Below, piece by piece: positions 23,776 through 36,500 of a DNA stretch of 64,000 bases (position 1 is its first letter; every line of letters starts with the position of its first letter). The position numbers and the translations under genes were made by a program. Under the pieces are notes generated by a model that was not told the DNA's origin, did not search any database, and worked only from the letters and a program-made list of their open reading frames with translations. The stretch spans positions 56,408,266-56,472,265 of the forward strand of contig NC_134279.1 in NCBI RefSeq assembly GCF_949628215.1. The letters are read 5' to 3'. This stretch comes from Phalacrocorax aristotelis (taxonomy: Eukaryota > Chordata > Aves > Suliformes > Phalacrocoracidae).

Positions 23776-26700
23776 TAAAACTGCACCCAGTTCTTGAAAG
23801 TTGGACCTTACTCCAGAGATAAAAAATGTTAAACTTCTGCCATAGTGCTTTTTTTTCCTCATGCATTTCAAATTACTTTAGGATTTTTATATTTTTGGGA
23901 ATTGAGCTTTATACATAAGGAAAAATCTAAATGTTCGTTTCTACAGGTACCTGTTCAATTGTACCATTAATGCTACTATTAAATGCCTGAAAAGAGGTTA
24001 ATTTACAGGAATATGTCTGCAAGTTTAATACATGATCATTTAAGTCAACTGTTAATTACTTTGCAATAGTTACCTCTCATTGTATCATTATAAACAGCAA
24101 GCTGTTACAAGGAATGTTATTTCCTATTTTCAATATAAGTAAAACTTATAAATCTATAATTTCAGAATTGTTTTGTTTCTATATAAATTCTGACAATAAA
24201 TACTCAGGGTTTCATGGATAGGTTAGGAATTTTGTGCCTTCTTCCACCTAAGGAGGATGGTAAGAGTTTATTGGTTCAGACTTTGGGGGTGGGGGGGTGT
24301 GTGTACGGAGAGGAAGTGTTCCCTTGTGTAAAGTTCTCACTGGGGAAAAGTGCAACAAAGTATAACTTCAACAATTTAACTTCAGTCCTTAACAGTAGAT
24401 TGAACAAGCACAGATTTAAAACAGGCTTTAACCTTTAAGACTCAACTTCTATACTTGCATTTTTGAAGTGTAATGCAACACTGGGGGCAGGGGAGGGGAG
24501 TTTAAAAGACTGTGCTTCAGGAGAATGCAGATATATGTAGTGTGACCCACAAAGTGCAGTGTTAGGCTTGCCCTTCCTAACCCTCACAGCTAAGGAGACT
24601 TCACTCTATAAAATAAACACTTGTCTTTCAAAAAGTGTCAGATTAAAAATAATCTTGAATTTAGGTCACTATTAGGAATTCAAGCATGTTTTTATCTTAA
24701 CGATCATGATCCATCTTGAGGCAAAATCGGGAATTCTGTTGAGCAACAACAGAATTTAGGTTCAAGCATGAGTAGAAAGCCATAGTTTTTGTATCACTCT
24801 ACTTCCTTGCAACTCTGAATTTTTGTTCTTTATTCCAGAACATGTTTCAGTCTTCTGCCTCTCTTGCCAACCTCATCAACTGAAGCCCTTCCTGTTCTCT
24901 CAGGACACATGAGACCATTTGTAACCATTGGAACTTCTGTGAAACAAGCCAGTTTAAATACTGGTACAGTACTACATGTACTTGTCTGAGTGGGGTTGAG
25001 ACTGTTTCTGCCTCTTTACATGAATAGTCTTCAGTAGTTCTCTAATTCGCTTCTGTTGTTAAACTTTTCTATAAGTTATGACTTCTACTGGGTGTAGAAT
25101 TCTACTCTAGGCCCTGTAAATTCACGGCTTCATTTTTTGTTAGAAACAGTGTAGTAGTATATAATTTTAATCCTTCAGATAGCTCCAGTTACTCTGATGA
25201 AATACCAATTCTCCAATGACAGTACCTTCCAAACTTGTCAACTACCAAAAATAAGTCAACCCTGTAAGTTACTTTAAGCTTTACCTGTTAGCCTGCAGTC
25301 CATTGTTAAAATCAAAATGGCAAAACAAGCTTTTTCAAGTCCAGCAAGTCTTAAGTTATGGGTTCTCTGGTAAACAAATACATTCTAACTTAGCCTGGCA
25401 CATCTACTTTAGCATTTTATTCTCCTTTTTCTCAGTAGGATTTTAAAATGTGGGGGTAAAGGGGGTGGGGAAGTATACGACTAGATAGAATCAGGTAATT
25501 TTGTGTCAAAAACTAACACTTCATTTACTGTTCTAACAGTGACAGTACTAAGAGTTCATTTAAAGTCCTTGGTCTCAAAACTGGTATAATGTATTAGTCC
25601 TCTCAGAATTGGACTATAAATTTATATTTTTACTACTTCAGATTACTGTAATAAGGCTAAAAGTCTGAGTTCTTCTAGTCTCATTCCCAAGGCAGCTTTA
25701 TTTATGCATGTAACTTTCATTTAATTAGGTAACATATTTAATAGGTCACACTCAACGACTTTATGGAAGATTTACTACTTGGATAATCCCAAGCTTACCT
25801 TTAGCTTCTGCCTTATTCCTCAGTGCAGAGCCAGTACTTTCTTTTACGTCTATTTAAAGGAATAAAAATATAACAGTTTTGCTTTAGTTCCTTTGCTCTT
25901 AGCACATACTACTATACCTGTACTTTCTTAAAGTTACCTCTATACTTTCTTAAATGCTGTCTTTTAAGATAGCATTCCTGTTAGCTTTTTTAGGAGAGGA
26001 ATAATAATGATGTTAATGATAGAGACACTTTGTCCACAGCATACTTCCCAGCTTCAGTAGCTTATGTATCTATTAGAGATATGGGATATCTTGTTCATAT
26101 CCAGATCTTTGGTTTTTTGATTTTAGAGCTGGAACAGCTCTAAAAAAAGAAAAAAGATCACCAGACCCGAACAGAAACACAAACAAAACACAACTAAACA
26201 ACAAAGCACTAAAGTATCAAAATTCTCTGTCCTTTTTCTGTAGACTCTGGGAGTAAAATAGGTTGAAAGGGACATTTGCAGGCGTCCAGTTCAATTCCAC
26301 CCCTCCAAGGATTCTCCCAATTTATCCTTGTACTCGGGTTGAAATAAAAGAACTAGCTTATGATGAATCAATCTCAAGTTGTAGTTACAAGCCTAAATTT
26401 AAGAGCAACCTGTCCTGGTGATTGAGTACTTTGGTAGGTATTACTATAAATTTGTTCTCTAAAATACATTTAGTAACAAGAAGCGATGGTCTGTGAAGAT
26501 GCAGATTAGTCCCTAAAGATCTAAAAAAATGAAAGCTGCTTAAAAGCTTTTGGAGGTGGCCATGGAGGTGTGAACACAGCATGGTCATTACCCTGTGTTA
26601 ATGATTGCTTTGTTTACGATTCCAAAAGCAACAACTTACATTAAGCACACTTAACTGCAGCTTTCAAGTGAGAACTGACAACCTATAGTATGTGAACGAT

Positions 26701-27250
26701 ATATGTAAAACATCACAAGTGCCCTAAGTCATGTTCTAGCAAAGGAATTCTTTAGGGCCTGAATTGGTCTTATTGGTGGAGTAGTTACATAGCTTGTGTT
26801 TTAATATATTAAGATTTACAATTTCTTTGGAGATTAGCATAGGTAGGCTGGATTCATGGTAAACTGACACTCTTTTAACAAGCTTAAAATAAATAGTGTG
26901 GTACATTAAAAAAAGTCATTATTAGGTTTTCCTGATGTGATTTCCCAACATCATCGTGATTTCCTGACAACAGCAACTTCAGGAAGTAAAACAGGAAGTA
27001 GCTTGGCATTTTTGTGTCAACAGTTCAAACTTTTTTAAAAAAAAAACAAAACAGAAACTCCAGAAGTTTGTCTGTACGTACCTTTCAATTATTTTTATAA
27101 ACTTTTTGCCACATTGTTCCTGTTCTCTCATAGATTTGCAATGCAAAAATAAAAGTTATGTTAAATTTTAAGTGTTAGAAGTATGAAAAAAATGAAATGC
27201 AATGAAAAACAATACAATTAAAACTTCTAGTTTCAGTTAAGTCAAATAAC
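23776..27250. other. GNPDA2-GUF1 intergenic spacer
   Basis: AT-rich convergent spacer with an alternative AATAAA at 24195 on + and TTTATT at 25697-25702 (AATAAA on -). No coding potential was recognised. Long alternative 3' UTRs of either gene could occupy it. Confidence 0.6.
26258..26315 (-). mobile_element. Degenerate CR1 3' tail (tentative)
   Basis: GGTTGAAAGGGACATTTGCAG followed by CCAGTTCAATTCCACCCCTCC resembles an antisense CR1 3' UTR. About 60 bp, diverged. Confidence 0.4.
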
Positions 27251-27256
27251 TTTAAT
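27251..27256 (-). terminator. GUF1: Possible GUF1 poly(A) signal ATTAAA
   Basis: ATTAAA (TTTAAT on +) lies about 190 nt past the stop. A similar hexamer is at 27326-27331. No AATAAA is evident closer, so the exact 3' end is uncertain and a longer UTR is possible. Confidence 0.35.
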
Positions 27257-27445
27257 TTTGTAATAATCTACAAGTATCTGTACATTTTAAGTACACAGTC
27301 CTTTCAATTTCTGTTCCCACATATATTTAATTTACACCATTTAAAGTCAAGTATGTTCCCTCTCGCAGTGATAAATTATATACTAGCTCATCATGCCACT
27401 GTCTACAAAAAGTTGAGAGAATAATCAGTTGCATGTCACTGATCT

Positions 27446-27583
27446 CTATTTGTCAGTTTGTCTCTTTAAAACATGTATAAAGGCATCTCTTGGTACTTCC
27501 ACGTTGCCAATTTTTCTCATCAACTTCTTCCCTTCTGCCTGCCTTTTTAGAAGCTTCATTCTTCTTGTAATGTCTCCACCATA
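27446..27583 (-). CDS. GUF1: GUF1 exon 17, terminal coding exon (residues 616-660)
   Basis: 138 nt including TAG. It encodes [20 protein letters not shown], then a basic tail ending KRQTDK. The acceptor is TTTTTATAG. Confidence 0.97.
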   Translation of the reverse strand, partial: YGGDITRRMKLLKRQAEGKKLMRKIGNVEVPRDAFIHVLKRQTDK

Positions 27584-30500
27584 CTATAAAAAGGAAAGGT
27601 GTTTTAGTAGGTTTAAATGCAACTACAGTATATTCCAGCAACACTAAACTCACAGAATCACAGAATGGTAGGGGTTGAAAGGGACCTCTGGAGATCACCT
27701 TGTCCAAACCCCCCTGCTTGAGCAGGCACACCTAGAGCAGGGGGCACAGGAACGCATCCAGGTGGGTTTTGAATGTCTCCAGGGAAGGAGACTCCACACC
27801 CTCCCTGGGCAGCCTGTGCCACCGCTCTGGCACCCTCACAGGAAAGAAGTTTTGGGTTTTTTCCTCATCAAGGGCTTAAAAATAGAAAGGCTAGTTATAT
27901 TATGACAAAAGATTATTTTATACTCCAAAAAGTTATCCCAAAAGGCCACTAGTTAAAAAAGAACAAGGGAGCACCTATGCATTTTCATTGAGGGTTGAAT
28001 TCAGTTACCTAAACATACACATTCACATAAATATGGCTGACATTAGACACAACCTATGAAACATCTGCACCCCCTTGGAACAGCAGCAGGATGCCAGCTC
28101 AGATACACTGGGCAGCCTGACTAGCACTAGGTGCTTATGTCTAGATAAGTTAATTGAACCCTTATATACAATGTGGAACAAACACTATCCCATGAATGTA
28201 CCTAGCTGGTAAGAGACACCTGTTGAATTTTTCCCCAACATGTTCGCTTCAGAGAGCTAAAGACAAGTAAGAGGCATCATGTTTTTCCTATAGCTTTGTC
28301 CAGTCTTGTTGATGGTCCACTACTGGATATTTAAGGACTTGTCATGATGCATTACTGAAAACCCAAATAAAAGCCTAACCACAATCAGTCTCTAAAGAAG
28401 CACTTTTATAGTTTCTTAAATCACCTGGAAAAAACAATTTAAGAAATATGTGAAGTCACACATATGTGTGTTTACACACACGTATATTTACTGAATATCT
28501 ACAAGTTAGAAAACCGTGAGGAGACAGGAGTGAACAGACACACTCAAGTTCACTCTGAGCATGTGATTTTGAAAAAGCCATTACTCCTTCTGATCCACTC
28601 CTACTGCAAGCAGCGAACTAGAGGTTACATCAGTTGAATTTTAAAGTAAAAGCTCAGAGGTATCTGTTAATATTCCACTGACACTTAAGAGCACAAGCAG
28701 AACGTGTCTTTGCTGGGTTTCTAGGAAAAGATAGGCCTATCACATTAGCAAGACTCTTAAGTTTACACACATCAGAAACATCAAAAAATGGAAAAATACC
28801 TACACATTTTGCCACAACATTTTTTCTGTATGCTTTCAGCCTGTAAAATAAAATAACATGTACTTTGACACATTAGAACATTTCCTATATGTGAAGCTAA
28901 ATTCTGAGTTGTCAAAATGCTAAGCATTTTTCTACTGGTTTTATACGATACATTGGCATCGTGACATTTCCATGTTTTGTATACAGAAGACAAAGTTCTA
29001 CACAGAAAACTTAATTCACATTTCTCAATTCTAAAGCTATCCCTTAGGGTATATAATATGTACATAAAAATTACAATTTTGCCTTTTCATCTAGGATTCC
29101 TGTGATTCACAGTAAATATTACATATGTGTGTATATAGATACGTACACACAAATTCTTAGAGCACCTCTGCTTCGACCCCTACCTTTAATTCTTTTACCA
29201 CAATTAAAGTCTTATTTAAATGGCAACAGCAAAAACACAACAAGAAACACAACATCAAGGAAACAGTTTGCTCTGAAAGAAGTTAGTGCTCCTAAGAAAT
29301 AGTTGTGTGTTCAGCTTGCAACATATTTCCTTTGAATAGCACAGTTCAGGGGTTTTTTTTTTGCTGATTCCACCAGAGGTTAAACTATTCCACAACTAGC
29401 TAATTTTTTTCAGTAGTAAGAAACTTTTTCCACTGCCAAAGAGGAAGTGGGTACACAGGGGTTGCAAATTACACTCTACCCACTACATGCAATGCTGACC
29501 ACAAGTAATTAAAAATAAAAAATACATTTTTTCAATTAAATTTATACAAAGTCCTTAGTCAGAGTCACAGCTCAAATGTTTTGGACCCCAAGAGGTCCAG
29601 TAGCACATACAAGAAAAATATGACTTTACAGTAAAATCCAAGTACCATAATGTATAAAATTATTTAGGTAGGACATTAAAAGCCCATATTTTAAGTAGCT
29701 TAAAATACAGCGGGGGGAAGCAGGGAAGGAAACAGAAGGGCATCACTTACGTTTCTCTTGCAATTATTTTCTTGCCAATAGCAGCCTGGATGGCTATTTC
29801 AAACAACTGTCTAGGTATAACATCTTTTAAACGTTCACACAGGAATTTACCAGTAGCATATGCCTTATCACTGAAAAAGAAAGTCACCAGTGTTTTCAGA
29901 AAGAGTAACACAAATCCAAAAATATATCCGTAGACTGAACTGTTTGATAAAAGGATTTTAGTAAAGGCTTTCCTCTTTTTAACTCAAAATATAAGCTGAT
30001 CAGATCATAATTTTACATCTAATCAGTGGTCTGCATGTCACCTGTTACATACAGATAAGATTGTATTAACAGAAGTTATTCAAATAAATTTAAAATATTT
30101 ATTATAAACACCCTGATTATCTATCACACTGAAGCCATTTTGAATACTGTCACAGCTTCAAAAAGAATTTTAAACTAAAAGGTCAAGGACTATTTTCATT
30201 GATTGTAGGCCCAAAAGATCTACAGATCACATAAATATTACTAAAACATCAGGTTTTACCTAATAAGAAAAAAAAACCAAAAAAACCCCACATTTTAACG
30301 TACTTTTGTCATCTGCTAATAAAAATTACCCAACTATACTCAGCATCTGCATATGCTTCTTATTTTGGAAAGAGAAAATGACAAAAGGTCTAAAGAAGCT
30401 ATTAAACGGATGCTTTCATAAGCCATTGAAAAGAAATGGGTCTCTTCCTTCGAAAACATCCATATATAGTTAACATTTTTTAGCAGCGTACAGCTGAAAA

Positions 30501-33500
30501 TGTTTTAAGTTTTCATGTAGCAATAAGTGACTCCCTGGTACCTGTATAAAGCAAACAGTTTAAGCATGAAGTACTTAAGGAATGTTCATTAAGCAGTAAC
30601 AGTTTTAGAAGATACAGATATTTATTTGTAAAATTAGGACAAATAATAATGGCTAGCTTAATACTGAGCTTACAGTAAGCTCAGTAATTCTCTGTAAATG
30701 TAATTCAGCATAATTCTTTTTATATAGACAGATATAGTCTAGTTACAGTGAGAGGACTCTGAGGACAACTGAAGCAGGAGCACAATGAATGCTGTCTACA
30801 AGTGAAAAAAATTATTTGTAATCCAAAGCTAAAAGAAAGGCTATCATTAGTTTTAGTTAGTGAAACAGTTCAGGGGTGCAAGCTAAAACTGATCAAGAAA
30901 CACATGTTAAAGGAATAACTAACTTTTTACTTTGAAAAGGTGCAAAATGGAGTGGCCAACATTGCAAGAGGTGCAGGTAGATCGCTAAACACTGCTTATT
31001 TGTGAAAAACACATTAAGTAGCAAGCGTATACGAGAGAGTTATTCCACTCCAGCCCTATAATCTTTCTGAAAAAAGTAAGGGTTTCATTTTCCTACGTTG
31101 ACCTTCTGAATTTAAGAAATTCCAAGGATTTCAGGATTGCCGTTATGTAAAATATGAAAATGTACAAGTTTTGAGCAACTACAAGTTAGCATTTTAAGAA
31201 GAAACCAAACAAACAAAAAAAGCAAAACCCTCACCCAATCAAAAAAAAAACCCCAACCCAAAATTTGATCTCAGAATTACTGGAAACAGATGCTGATGTT
31301 AGAGCAGGGAGCCTTATAAAGACTTTTTGAGAAGAAAGCAAGGGGTGCGGCTGGAAACAGGAAGGCATTATTCTCATCAGCAAACCAGTAATTCCTAGAA
31401 ACTTACAGAAACTGAATCATTTCAGGAAAAAATTCTGAGGTAATTATACAGAGTAAACATTTGCATTCTCCTGGTACTCTGGCTGGAGACAAGATAACAA
31501 CAAATTTCTATAGCACAGGAATTTCTGTGAGCATAACATCATTTTTTTTTTCAGTAGTAAATAATAAGCGCCATAAACAAATCATCTGGCATCTCAGACT
31601 CATCTGTAGTTAATTTTTCCAGCCCCTTCAAAGATCGGCATTTTGTATTTCCTTCTCTTCCCTGCCCTACATTACCACAAAAATATCATATCTAGCACTT
31701 AAATGCCTCTTTGTCGGATCATCTCCAAAAGTCATGATGTGGTGAAATCCTCAACGCTGTTTTCATACATATATATTTATTACTAATATATGACAACTAT
31801 GTTTTCATTGTACATTAACAGGAAGTCTTATTTCTTTGGAATAGAGAACCTACTTGTGTATGATCGTTGCCAGTTCTTCAACTGGATTTCCATTTAGAAG
31901 AATATCCATTTTGATAAGGTCTGCTGTCTGGTATCCTGCATCTTCATAATCAAAACTAAACGAAAGCCATTTAAAAGTTAGTGATGATTTTGTAAAAATT
32001 ATATTCTGCATTCTTTGTTCCATAAATTTTAAGTTTTAGACACATTTCTCAATAAAACACTCAAACTTTCTATTAAAGTAGGAGCACAGTTTTAAGTACT
32101 TCTCCCTTATGCAAGGGTGGACTAGAAATTTACTGCAGATAAATCTCTATCTCCAAGGCAGCAGAAGATATCATCCTGTCTTCCAGCTACTGAGCAAGGT
32201 AAATCAACCAAAAATCTACATTCTTACTGCACTCCCTTCAAGAGTTCATTCAAACACTTCTTTTCTATCAGCTATTAGTTCCTTAAAGCTCCAGGCAACA
32301 GGACCCTTCAACACACCTTCTGAACAGTAAATATCCTTGATGTCACACAAATCAAACAGTAACGCTGGATTGTTCTCTTTTCATCCTCTCATTTGACAGT
32401 TTTTACATGACCCCTATTATCATTCTCTCTGACAACAGAGTTTTCCTCTTCATTTCCAACCATATTTCTCCTTTGGTAGGTATGGGCCTTTGCTGTCTGT
32501 GTGCCAGTTTGCAAAAATTCTTAAAATGGAGGATATGCAGAGATATAGGTATGTTGTAACTGTATCTATATAGTGTGTGTGTATATATACCTGTCTTGTA
32601 TGTAAATATAAATGTGGAGAATGCCAATACCACTAAACTGGTCAGATATGAAATATCAGAGCAGAGGGGAAAATATCCTTAGAGAGTATTTGAAAGTACT
32701 TCCACCTTAATTGGCTTAGATAAACCATAGTTGTGTGAAGATTCATATAACAGAAGTATGATTACTAAGGGCATGAAATACACTAGCAACATTAGGTAGT
32801 CAATTAGGAAATAAAAATCACACCTGTATCAAAGGAAACCCAGCATAATTCTGCTAATGAGGTAGCTTATTGATAAACCGATGGGTTTTTATCTAGTTGG
32901 ACAGCTAGATCCTGAGAAAATTCAAAATCTCCATCCCCTTGTTTCTTCTACCTGTCCTCCTTGCCCCACCACTTTTGCTTATGCTTCAAATATACACAAA
33001 CCAAGGCAAAACACATCTTACCTTACCTTTATAAGGCATATTTAAGAAAACACAAACTCAAACGGAATTCAGTCCTTCATTAAAAGTCATTTTTATGCTT
33101 ATAAAATGAATAATGTAATTAGGTATACCAGTTGCTGTCAAAATGTAATATATCTTACTGACAACATGTCTACATACCAAGTTTGTTAAGAACTGTTGAG
33201 TCTCCTGTGGCATAAGCCCATCTGCCATGAAACACTTTCCATTAAACTCACAGAGGCTCTTCACAAACAACCGAGGATTGTTCTAGCCTTTGAATTTATA
33301 GAATCTACCCACACCAGACATTTTGTTTCAAAATACAGACGACTGACTCTATTCCCATAATAAAGCATGTAAGTAAAGTAAGTGTTGTTTGTTTTAAATA
33401 TGGTTTGTGGAGTGCTTTTACTAGCTTTAAAGAATCAATATTTGGTTATTGTCCCTTTTCCACCAATAGACAATACAGTAGGAAGTACATTTTCAGTGAT

Positions 33501-36500
33501 TTTTTGGTAGAAAATGCCCCCTGTCATGTCAGACAAGTAAGAACCATCTAGATCTTACTCATCTAGATGAGCAAGTGCCACTCTAAGTCACACTTGAAAA
33601 ATACACGCATCACCAAAGGAAATGATTATTAGGTACTGATGCACTTTTAGTGTTTTTCAGATGTATTTCCATCTGCTTTCACATTGAATCTAATTAATTA
33701 AAGGTCAAGTAAGACTCAGTTTGCAGCACCATCATAAAAGAATATTCTTCACTTGTGCCCTTCCATGTCATCTTGGATCTTTTGTCATTCAGGGTCAAGG
33801 GTGGGGAAGGGGGAACAGAGGAGGTAGTTACCTTGCATAACCAGAAGACAGAGACTTAAGAGCATCATAAAAATCCACCACAATTTCATTCAGTGGAAAG
33901 AGGTATTTTAGCATAACCCTGTGTTCATCAATGTACAACATATCCTTCTGGACTGCCCTATGATCCTAGACAAATAAAAATTGTTTCAGTTCCCCTTGAC
34001 AGAAGTTTTCTACAAATAAATACAAAGCAAATTAAAATAAGCAGCTATCCAGTCTTCCACACTTCCAGCCCCAAAGCAGCTTTTTTATTGGTAGTCTGCT
34101 AAAGTCCCAGAACAAACTGCAGCACCATAATAAATGAAGTGGCTGTAACTTAACTGGTTGAATGAATCAAGTCTATCCTCTCTAAAAGCTGAATTTCCGA
34201 AATCCTTAATAGCTTCTGCTTACTGCTGCCTTTTAAATGTAGAATTATTTGGCCATAAAATCCCACGGAAATTAGCTTTTCACATACATTGGAGTATTAC
34301 ACAGTAGGATTCACAGGCTCATTGTCTTTCCTGCCAGAAGGGCGTTCTTAAAGTTATTTTAGGAATTCTTTTTAATAGATCTTACACTTCACTGTACTGA
34401 CTTACAAGTACTGTATTCTTTTGTATTATGTATTTTGAAATGTTAAAAGCTGAAAAAATATTGTGAAGAAAAAAGACAATATACAAGGCAGTTAAAACAT
34501 TTTTCGTTAAAACTATTTCAGATACACTTGGGGAAATGTGTTTGGCCATCACTATCATATATGTACTCCAGTGAAGTACTGAAAACACATGAAGCCTCAT
34601 TACGGGTTAACAGAAGTTGTATTTCCATGAATATAAGTGTAAAAAACAATAGATCTTGTTTTCCTGCTGCAGATTCCATCCTTTCAGGAAAACCAAGTAG
34701 CTACAAATTTGTCTAGTACAGGATGCTTGACCAGGTACTTATTGCCACTGAGCTTCTTTACTAACTTTCAGTATAAGGATTTTGTGGTTCAGAAGTAAAT
34801 TTTACACGTAAAAAGTTTAAAATATTTTATTTGAAAAATATGTAATAATTACTGTCAAAGATACTCTCCAATAGTATCTAGTATCTTCACTTTAAGTATA
34901 TGAAGAGTTTAAAAATGCAAATGGCAAAACTAAAACTATATACCAACCTGACACAAAGCAATTATTTTCCCAATATATTCATGAGGTGTTACAATAGTAC
35001 CAAGAACAGTTGGCTCCAAATATTCAGATACTGAAAGTTTATCAGGAAACTGAGCAGGGTTGATAATAGTGACCTCTGCTTTACCATACTCCTGAAAACA
35101 AACAAACAAACAAAACAGATACTGCAATTTTATGAACAATTAAGACTGAATAGAAAAGGAAACAAATATAGCATTGAAAAAAAATGCTAAAAAATGTTTC
35201 AATTGCTTGGAAATGCTTGTGAATTACGCAACCCAAATTCATACCAAGTACAATTTTTGGAAGAGGTTTCTACATCACATATAGAAGTCCCCGATCAGCA
35301 CACCTTTAAACATTATTATATAGAAAGCTAATAGGAATTACTTTTCACTAGGAAAATATTTTTTAAAAGAATTTTATCTAGTGAATTTTAAAGGGAAGAA
35401 ATGCTTAGAACTAGGACTACAACCCAGAGTTATCCATAGAAATCCAAAAGCCTTTCTGTCTATCTTTTCATTTCTCTCTCTTGCCTGTAGAGCATGGATA
35501 TTCCTTCTTCCACCACCTTCCTCCACCCTGATCTTGTAAGGTATAAGGTGCATCTTCAACAAAAGACCTGCTGCAAGTATTCTGGAGTTTGGTGATGGGG
35601 CCATTCTTCTCTAAGTAGAATTTCGGGTTCTGGCTCCCTTACAGGCTGAAGTGGCCTTAGAAATTACATCCTTTATTCCGTTACAAATACTTTCATGACC
35701 TTTTTTTTTTTTAATCCAACATCCTGATAGGCGCTGGAGTTATCCTTCTGAAGTAAGAGTAAAAGGAAGGTCATGTTTCTCATCGTGTACGTGCAACCCC
35801 CCCCGCCATGCACCAAAGCAAGCGATTATATCGCTTTCCACTGATGAGGCAGTGTTCCTGAACAATGACGCAGCTTCCAGCCCTGTTTGAAAAAATTGTC
35901 CCACATCAGCAATCCAGAATCACTTACGCACTAAAGGTGTCAACTATTTCATTCACAGCTGCTACACTGCCTAAGCAAGAAACCAAAATAACTGGAGGGA
36001 AAAAAGGGTCTATGCCTTATACTTTGCAAGTACAGCTGTTTGGAATTTTCTGCAATCTTTAGAGGAACAGGTTGGATAACAAGGAGCCAAACTATTTAAA
36101 GCCTCCTCTGTCAGCAGGTGCTCTTAACTCCAACTCTCTCCCTAAACTCACAGTAATTTCCTTTGCACCCAGTTCAAAGAAGTTTGCACATGCCTGTTTT
36201 GCTGTGATCAAAAACTCACTTGCCTTCACTAGCCCCTGCCCATCTACAGTAGCGTTACAAGCTATTCCTAAAAATGTTAATGTTTTCTGAATGATAAAGC
36301 CCAGGAGATTATTTCACCTGCTTTAAACTCAGTCCAGTCAGTATGCACTGAAAAGAATATGAATGTGTCCCTTTATTCCCATTTTCATTTTCAAGGACAG
36401 GTGTAAGACATAAAAAGAGAGTGCTTCAAGTGGAAGGGGAAAGGAAAGCTAACATTCTTTAAAAAAATTCCATTAAAAAAAGTTTACATTAAATATTGGT

